Positions 55,960-64,000 of a DNA stretch of 64,000 bases are shown here, piece after piece. The notes below the pieces were generated by a model, which ran no database searches, was not told the origin of the DNA, and saw only the letters and a program-made list of their open reading frames with translations. The stretch is taken from the NCBI RefSeq assembly GCF_963676685.1, contig NC_092348.1:27999386-28063385 (forward strand), read 5' to 3'. Source of the stretch: Mytilus edulis. Taxonomy: Eukaryota > Mollusca > Bivalvia > Mytilida > Mytilidae. The position numbers were made by a program, and so were the translations under genes. Within the stretch, counting starts at the first letter, position 1. Each line of letters starts with the position of its first letter.

Positions 55960-57510
55960 CAACAAAAGGTCAAAATGTTTACAAAAATGTTCATTCTTTG
56001 TACGTATCTGTCTTTAGGGGCGCCAAAAATAGTAGTAGAGTGGTCTGTTTACTTATTACTAAAAATTTTCAAAAATAACAAAAACACAGTTTGATCAATC
56101 GATTGTTCCTTACATAATATCTTGTAACAAATATATAATGCATATCAATTCGAAAACAAGTTAACGATGATTACAAAATGTCGCCTCTGTTATTATGATA
56201 TAATGGAGCTAAAGTTGTTGTATTAAAGGAAATTCGACCCAAAACACTACATTTATTTCAACCAATGTCAATGGTTAACTCTTGTCATAATAGAAACCAA
56301 GTATAGGTTTAGCGTGCACAGTGTTAATACTGGTATCTGTGATGAGTATATTTAGATGTTTGTCTGTGTGTGTGTTTAACGTCAATCTTATCATGTTCGT
56401 CAAGTCTCGGGTCCGATACAGATAATATTGAATCTTTAAAATCGCCAATACAGAAACAGCAAGTTAGTAACACTATATTGAATAGTAATTGTATTAAATA
56501 ACGTTTTAATAGTAGATGTTTTTAAATCATAATTCAAACATTGCGCAAATAAAATTTAAATTGTCACAGAACAATAATATGATAACTATTAAAAATCCTA
56601 CAAGTAGAAATACACGAGAAGATAGTCAAGATGTCTGCCAGAGCATGAAAGGAACTTTTCCTTCCGAGTCGTTAATCTTTTATAACATATCACTAGAGCA
56701 TACATATAAATGCCTGAATAATGAGACCGAAACGTCTTGGTCGTTGTCATAATCCATTAAACTAAAGATGACTATACACTGAAAGGTTTTCTCTTACGGC
56801 TTTGAACGAATAGAATTTATATAAATGTGAAAAATATATACTCATATTGTTTATTTGTGGCAAAACAATCTTATCTTCAAAAGATAGGGCTTCCTGCATT
56901 ACGAACGGAAGTAAAGAAATGAAAACAACATGAGAAGGTCGAGTTAATGAATAAACAAATTCTTGTCTCGACGGCTCCGTAAGCGTTAAAAGATACATAA
57001 AAATGTTTTGAAAGAAAGTATTAACCTGTTGTCATGAAATTGAACAGGAAGTAGTCTCATTATTATTTGTTTCTCACTTCCAAATATATGAAATCTTTCT
57101 TTAGGGGAAATATGAGACATGGGATAGACAATAATAAGACAAAATGATAGAAAATTCTAAAATCAATGTATAAAAATATAAGTACACAAACATATTTAAA
57201 ATAAACGGGTTTTGTCACTGATCATTCTTTACTCATGGGAAAATAATACATGTACTTAATCAATACTAATCAATAAAAGTCTTTTTGGTTTTTCTAAATC
57301 ATTGTTTTTTCTTGAGTATTCCAAATTGATTAAAGCCTTTTTGTTGTAACAGATTTTGCAAAAGTACTCTCCTTATGAAATAGACCTTTTAAAGACTTAA
57401 ACGGAAACGAAAAATTGCATGCGTATCTTATTCATTATCTCTAGTGGATTGTTGTATCATTAGAACTTTTGTTACAACTCCTTTTTTCAGACATGATTGT
57501 TTAATAGTTT
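55960..57510. other. Non-coding, no recognisable feature
   Basis: AT-rich with a short TGTG run near 56357. The open frames at 56516-56752 (+) and 56762-56998 (-) lack any recognisable motif and splice support. Confidence 0.35.
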
Positions 57511-57517
57511 AAAATAT

Positions 57518-57927
57518 TGAACACAATATATAATAATCATTAAAACATTGAACACTATATAGAATAATGATTAAAACATTGAACACTATATAGAATAATG
57601 ATTAAAACATTGAACACTATATAGATAATGATTAAAACATTGAACACTATATAGAATAATGATTAAAACATTGAACACTATATAGAATAATGATTAAAAC
57701 ATTGAACACTATATAGAATAATGATTAAATAATTGAACACTATATAGAATAATGATTAAAAAATTGAACACTATATAGAATAATCATTAAATCATTGAAC
57801 ACTATATAGAATAATCATTAAATCATTGAACACTATATAGAATAATGATTAAAACATTGAACACTATATAGAATAATCATTAAATCATTGAACACTATAT
57901 AGAATAATCATTAAATCATTGAACATT
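57518..57927 (+). repeat. 31-bp satellite, left array (about 13 units)
   Basis: CATTGAACACTATATAGAAT plus AATGATTAAAA is repeated every 31 bp. Two variants occur, TGATTAAAAC and TCATTAAATC, with the second more frequent at the right. One unit lacks one base. Confidence 0.9.
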
Positions 57928-58468
57928 GAATACCTGATATTCATATGATGAAGACATAATCTTTCAATCAGTTTAATTGAGGTCTGGAGCTGGCATGTCA
58001 GTTAACTGCTAGTAGTCTGTTGTTATTTATGTATTATTGTCATTTTATTTATTTTCTTTTGTTACATCTTTTGACATCAGACTCGGACTTCTCTTGAACT
58101 GAATTTTAATGTGCGTATTGTTATTCTTTTACTTTTCTACATTGGCTAGAGGTATAGGGGGAGGGTTGAGATCTCATAAACATGTTTAACCCCGCCGCAA
58201 TTTTGCGCCTGTCCCAAGTCAGGAGCCTCTGGCCTTTGTTAGTCTTGTATGATTTTAAATTTTAGTTTCTTGTGTATAATTCGGAGTTTAGTATGACGTC
58301 CATTATCACTGTACTATTATGCATATTTTAGGGGCCAGCTGAAGGACACCTACGGGTGCGGGAATTCTCGCTACATTGAAGACCCATTGGTTGCCTTCGG
58401 CTGTTGTTTGCTCTATGGTCGGGTGGTTGTCGCTTTGACATATTCACCATTTCCTTTCTCAATTTTAT
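57928..58468 (+). mobile_element. Penelope-like family P2 3' tail inserted in the 31-bp satellite
   Basis: From ATACCTGATATTCATATGAT through GGTCTGGAGCTGGCATGTCA, TTTTGACATCAGACTCGGAC and GGAGGGTTGAGATCTCATAA to TTTCTCAATTTTATA. It is almost identical, inverted, to 15.70-16.23 kb. The satellite unit is cut between GAACA and CTATATAG. Confidence 0.85.
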
Positions 58469-58885
58469 ACTATATAGAATAATCATTAAATCATTGAACA
58501 CTATATAGAATAATGATTAAAACATTGAACACTATATAGAATAATCATTAAATCATTGAACACTATATAGAATAATGATTAAAACATTGAACACTATATA
58601 GAATAATCATTAAATCATTGAACACTATATAGAATAATCATGAAATCATTGAACACTATATAGAATAATCATTAAATCATTGAACACTATATAGAATTAA
58701 CATGAAATCATTGAACACTATATAGAATAATCATGAAATCATTGAACACTATATAGAATAATCATTAAATCATTGAACACTATATAGAATAATCATTAAA
58801 TCATTGAACACTATATAGAATAATCATTAAATCATTGAACACTATATAGAATAATGATTAAAACATTGAACACAATATAGAATAA
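58469..58885 (+). repeat. 31-bp satellite, right array (about 13 units)
   Basis: Same 31-bp unit as the left array, mostly TCATTAAATC and TCATGAAATC variants with some TGATTAAAAC units. Confidence 0.9.
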
Positions 58886-58889
58886 TAAA

Positions 58890-59920
58890 TTGTACTATTT
58901 CATATCACGTGTATTACGGAAAAGTCACCTTAATCGATATCACCAAGATATTCAAAATGTATTTATTACGAGAAAATTACAACTGTATTGTGCCATGTGA
59001 CATACAAGTACGATTAGTTGTTAAAATATCATCACGCAAACACTCTATTAATTCTGATGTTTAGTGTGTAAAAAATGGATCGTCTTAATGATTAGTTAAA
59101 TCAGAAACGGTTTCACTTATAGAAAGCATGGCTTCATAATTGATTTCAAGTGCTAATAGATTAAATACGAACAATTCTGATAAAATTACTTATTCTTTTA
59201 TTACACTTCAGCACACAAATGAACTGAAAATAGAAAATTTATTATAGTCCGTATGAAGCTAATGAATAATAACGTATTATAAGATAGTGAACAAATCTAT
59301 TACGACGTCTACAAAACCTAAAACTAATTCATAAGAGTCGGTAGTATATCATGCTTTGAAGTCAATATATATCCAATTGAATGAAATTCAGAAGGAACAA
59401 ATGCAAGTTCCAGGATAGTTTTCTCACTTGTTTAAATAAGAGCATGCTCGTTTTGTAGTTAATGTTCTTGTCAAGGTGTCTTTCGTTATTCCTAACCCTT
59501 CAGAATTTATTTTTAGTTCTTTGCTCTTTATCGCGACTGAAGAACAAAATTGTTACTATGACAACTGGACAGATATGTACAAAACTGACCATATTACCGT
59601 ACTTCTCATACCGATGACATAAGTTCTGCAAGATACATATCATGCAATATGTGTTGTCAACCATGTCGATTCCATAACTTATTACATAAAAATGGTAAAT
59701 AAAAATTGTGTATGCTAGTAAGTCTTCAAAGGCTATTAATAGGATAAGAAAATATTTTTTTATATCTGGAAATTAACTTTTCATATTAAGATTTAAAAAG
59801 ATTATACTAATAATCACATTTTAAAATAATTATACTCATCTGAATTAAACTTAAAATATGAAACAACTAACACTTAATGTACTTACCCCTTTCATTATCT
59901 CATCATGAAACATTTCTGTT
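58890..59920. other. Non-coding, no recognisable feature
   Basis: AT-rich sequence with no exon or repeat recognised. Confidence 0.35.
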
Positions 59921-59921
59921 T

Positions 59922-60012
59922 GTCTTTTTCATTTTTAGCCATGGCGTTGTCAGTTTGTTTTAGATTTATGAGTTTGACTGTCCCTTTGGTATCTTTCGTC
60001 CCTCTTTTCTAG
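59922..60012 (+). mobile_element. Penelope-like P1 3' end fragment
   Basis: GTTTGTCTTTTTCATTTTTA, GCCATGGCGTTGTCAGTTTG and GGTATCTTTCGTCCCTCTTT: the last ~90 bp of the tail in plus orientation. Confidence 0.65.
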
Positions 60013-60184
60013 ATGACGCTGTGTGTGAAATCCAACATCCCTCATTCTTTTTTTGTTTTTGAAGATATCATAAACTTATTTTGACAATGGGTAGATCTCA
60101 TTATAAGACAATAATAATCAATACCAAGGAGTAAACAAAGACTAAAAAAACCAAAAGACATTTTTATCAACAGTTATAAATAAT

Positions 60185-60290
60185 GAATAAGAAACAACAC
60201 GAACTCCACTAAAAACCGTGAGTGAAATCGGGTGCTCCGGAAGGGTGAGCATTTCCTGCACCGTATACGGCACCCGTCGTATTATTTCTT
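60185..60290 (-). mobile_element. Penelope-like P1 tail fragment
   Basis: AACAACACGAACTCCACTAA, GGTGCTCCGGAAGGGTGAGC and CGGCACCCGTCGT correspond to 51.22-51.31 kb. It is in the opposite orientation to the neighbouring fragment at 59.92 kb. Confidence 0.55.
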
Positions 60291-60294
60291 TGTT

Positions 60295-61540
60295 CAGTTC
60301 GGTAACGATTGAAGGTTATTATGATTGAGGAAGAATATCAGATATGATTTCCGACACAGTTTTGTCATAATGTATAAATAATAAATAAGTCCCAGCATGG
60401 AAGTACAATTATAACAACAAACCGATTTGTAGTGCGATACTGCAAAATGGTATAGTATCTGTTAATTGTCTCTAAATCTCATATCGATAGATAGATTCAA
60501 TACAAATATTCAGAATCCTATTCATAAATCGTGATTATGGAATATGCCGAAACATCAAGTTAAGATATGTAAATAATTGACAAGGAAAACACATTCAAAG
60601 ACCATGCCACAACACGACAAACCACATTTGTTTAGGGTTTTGGTGCGTTAAAAATAAAAGGAAGGACTGTTTACACAAAATGTAGAGTAAAAGTCAGTAA
60701 CATTTATTTACTTATTTTTTGGATGTGCAATCAACTTTAATCGTTATATTTTTTCTGCAAAAGAGCCGCTGGCTGCACGCTTATATGTTTATACATGCTT
60801 GACCTGGGTCAAGATGCGTATTAGTTTCTCCATAGGCCGTAATGGTAACGTTTTCTTCTGTTGCTCAGTCTATATCGTTAACTTGGATATGTATGATGGC
60901 TCGATGATGCTGAGACATTTTCACATATATGGTTAAATTTTCGGGGTGCGAAGTGAGATTACTTTTTTCGTAAATTAGCAAACCCCGAGTATCCTTTTGT
61001 GATGCGGCTCCTCGTGGTAAAAAATCCAATTTTTAACACAATAAGTTCTTTTAAAATTTGATACTTTGAACACATTTAATAGCTCCATAGTTTTACACAT
61101 TTGTTCTGTGTTCCCCTACTTTCTAAATTGGTTCAGCTCAGTGATTTGTTTATCATAGAAATGTGTCAAATATCACTACACGGAGACTTTTTGTTTACAC
61201 GTTACTTTTGAGTTCCTCATTTCAAGGCGCATTAGGGATATTGTCCTACCTTACAAAAATCAATGTTTGATAAATTTTAAACCTTTCATGAAATTTACTG
61301 CTAGCTTTGATATATACATGGTTGTATCTCATTTAATTGTCTTTTTAATATCTAGTGGCTACTACTTAATGCATTTCAACACCAACAAAATCATAAATGA
61401 TAAGTTGCTTCAGCCTCTTGAAGGATTTACAATAAAAATTAAATTTAAACTTTGTTTCAAAGAAAATATCAAAAGAACATAAACAATTTGTCAATGCTTT
61501 GGAATTTAAGCTAAATCATTCATAGATAAACATGTTTTTT
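60295..61540. other. Non-coding, no recognisable feature
   Basis: No exon or repeat recognised; the 71-residue open frame at 61267 has no motif or splice context. Confidence 0.35.
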
Positions 61541-61554
61541 TTGTTTGGCTTTTT

Positions 61555-61645
61555 AACTATTTGGATCTGAGCGTCACTGATGAGTCGTATGTAGACGAAA
61601 CGCGCGTTTGGCGTATAAAATTTTAATCCTGGTACTTTTGATAAC
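61555..61645 (+). repeat. Repeat family C fragment with hammerhead-like core
   Basis: GAGCGTCACTGATGAGTCGT, ATGTAGACGAAACGCGCG, TTTGGCGTA and TTAATCCTGGTACTTTTGAT; same core as 43.68-43.75 kb. Confidence 0.6.
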
Positions 61646-61659
61646 TATTTGCCTTAACA

Positions 61660-63214
61660 ATAACAGTGAAAATTAAAATTGTTTTTGCAATTAAACAAAT
61701 TATTATCAGTTTAGATTTATGATTATAACTATCATTTAAGCTGATATATTTTTAAATCAACTTAAGAGAACATGTAATGTAGAGGTCAACAAGTGTAAGT
61801 ATTATTTCTCAAACACGTTTACATTTTTTTATATGGTGAAGATAGAGAAAACTGTTAAATTAAATATAGTTTTAACACTCAATTACAATGATAACAATTA
61901 ACTTCAAATACGAGTTATCATGTAACCCCTGCACGCAACACTCGCATACTACTATTTGTTTTGCAAATAATTAACATCGGGTAAGTGTAATATTTATCAT
62001 CGAAGATTAACCGACTTGAAAATTCCAAGGACTAAAACATATTAAAATATATATAATGAGGATTATCTTTCTTCCAAATGCAATTGGTTTTCGTTGTAAT
62101 TATATTCAATACTAAACATTTTTTTTAAATATCTTTCTAAATCTATATTCGTAGCTTATTTCTCAACTCTTCCTTTTGATATTCAGAAGTTTGTTTGTAC
62201 ACAGAACATTTTTCAAAATTTTTGCTCTTGAAACTTCCGACGTTTAAGGTATAGATGGTAAAAGAATGAATGCAATAAAAGTATTAGTTCAAACAATATA
62301 TACCGGAGTTCGGTATTTTTGTTATTTTACTATTTATGCATTTACTTTATGACATAAGAATTATTCAGTTAAAACTTCATCAATATAATTGTTTGATTGT
62401 TAAAAAAGCTATTGTCTTGGTTTTTTTTTTTTTACATTTGTTTTAATTTGTTTTGCTTTTGAAATTGACCAATACATTAAAAGAGTAGCAACGATTGATG
62501 TACATTATATTATCGAAATGTGTATCAAATGTTGATTGACATACCAACTAGAAGGGGCCTGAACGACAAGACTGTTTTTGCTTAAAATCATTGTTATCGA
62601 TAGCTGATGACAAACAAGGAAAAAGTAAAGGATTGATAGTGTTAACGAAATAGAAAACGACCAATCACGGGTTTGCCTCAAACTGTCACAGGAGAATTTA
62701 ATGAACTTAAGTCTATTTTCAAGCGAGCCATTCGATTACATACACGATATTAGAGTCATATGGTGTTTACTTTTTGAATATAAATTTTTTTTTTTTAAAT
62801 TTTAAGAAATTAAAATTTGCTGTCGTTTATGTCTAATTTACATCATGATGGTATTGTAAAGGTTTTTATTTTGGTGCACCATTCAACCTGAGAGTTCTCA
62901 AAAGCAGTTTAAATGTTCATTAAATTACCTTCTATAGTAAAATTTGAAATGTATTTTTCAAAAGAGACGTAAAATTCAGACAGATAATCCCTTTATGATT
63001 TCTATAATCAGGGAATAACACAGCCATGACACCTAATAACTAAATGCATCATATTAATAATAAAAAAGAAAGGAATTTACAGTATCATCGAATGAACAAA
63101 CATTAAAATGACAAAATTTCAGTAACATGAGCATTAGAAAAAAACAATATCTGAAGATTACAAGCTTTGAATGAATATGAAAAATATTCAGTTTTATAAA
63201 AGTAATTTAAATAT
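61660..63214. other. Non-coding, no recognisable feature
   Basis: AT-rich, with T runs at 62420 and 62788. No exon or repeat recognised. Confidence 0.35.
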
Positions 63215-63907
63215 TTAAAGGGGCACTAGCTGTCAAATTCATGGTCACCGATTTGACTCAAATTCTAATATTTGATTTATAACAATGTAAAACATTTATC
63301 CAAACTATCAAAAGTCTAAAATAAACAGTTCACAGAGCATGGGGTAGATAAAAATAGGTTCGTTTCGTGTGTAGTTTAGTCCAGACGCCATCTAAATAAC
63401 TATCAATTTGACCTCAGATGACCATATAAGCGATGTAAACAAAAAATAAAGACATAAATAGCTTAAACCAACACGTGCAATCGGATTTTAATAGGTCTGT
63501 TTGATTTTATTTTATAGATTAAAAATAGATGTTTCTCAATGTTTTTAACTGTATAAGAATGATTTTATGTGCATCGAATTAGTAATCAAATGATTTACCG
63601 TAGTTTCACTTTCATTGTTGACATTCTTTTTCTTTAAATAACCAGTACACGTACAATGCATGCGTTGTCAATTTCTAGCTAGGGGTTAAATTGAAGTTCA
63701 CATGAATACGGATTTAAAGAAGTCGACTCATTCACTTGCAAGTGAATAACTAATTATCAATGTTTCTTAGCGTAATTTGACAAAATTGAACATTTTTGGC
63801 TGCAAAAAGCGAATTGTTATTTCACTATTTCAATTTTGTTATTGATTGAACAGACAAAAATCAAAACTTTAGATTTTTTATACATCTCGTAGCTAGTGCC
63901 CCTTTAA
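63215..63907. mobile_element. 693-bp TIR element (TTAAAGGGGCACTAGCT ends)
   Basis: TTAAAGGGGCACTAGCT at the left and AGCTAGTGCCCCTTTAA at the right form a perfect 17-bp inverted repeat with TTAA at both edges. Interior is non-coding; no transposase. Confidence 0.75.
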
Positions 63908-64000
63908 CATTTTTCATCGCTCTTTTTAACTATTATCATTTGTTTTGTACCCTGAAACTATTTAGGTCACATTCGTCAGAATCCTTCGATTTTGAACTAC

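Overview
The window looks like nuclear DNA of a bivalve mollusc, most likely a marine mussel (Mytilus group). The reasons are: strongly AT-rich sequence, short coding exons bounded by GT/AG introns, polyadenylation signals, and a dense mix of mollusc-type repeats (Penelope-like reverse transcriptase fragments, foldback and TIR elements, tandem satellites). The organism call is an inference from these features and remembered repeat families; no database was searched. There is no bacterial-style operon, CRISPR array or rRNA.

Host genes, left to right. (1) 1624-8331 (+) holds the 3' half of a secreted multidomain protein: the end of a discoidin (F5/8 type C) domain, a Thr/Pro-rich linker, a sushi/CCP domain split over two exons, a short linker, and a C-terminal chitin-binding type 2 (peritrophin-A) domain. 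Its 5' exons appear to lie left of the window. (2) On the opposite strand, inside one of its introns (4997-5533, with a probable 5'UTR exon and TATA box near 6127-6209), is a small uninterrupted GIY-YIG-fold gene of 178 residues. A separate possible minus-strand exon sits at 6494-6801. (3) 20413-37517 (+) and 44024-50826 (+) are two tandem paralogues of tissue inhibitor of metalloproteinases (TIMP). Both have the same six-exon architecture and identical intron phases, including a 12-nt microexon. The first has a long Cys-free C-terminal tail and Asp at the inhibitory position 2. The second is compact and keeps the classical Cys-Thr-Cys start.

The rest is repeats. 8.6-20.2 kb is a gene-poor stretch with Penelope-like fragments, a ~1 kb element with an internal 499-bp duplication, foldback elements and short-period repeats. 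The 11.3-kb last intron of TIMP-1 (25793-37115) holds a nested mobile-element cluster, including a 5'-truncated reverse transcriptase of 379 codons inside a ~4-kb inverted-repeat element. The last intron of TIMP-2 holds five copies of an exact 195-bp tandem repeat. From 51 kb to the end no gene is visible, but there is a 31-bp satellite split by a retroelement tail, a 550-bp TIR element and a 693-bp TIR element.

The F5/8C-sushi-chitin-binding protein and the two TIMPs are all secreted extracellular-matrix-type proteins. A shared role in matrix, shell, byssus or immunity is plausible but is not shown by this sequence.
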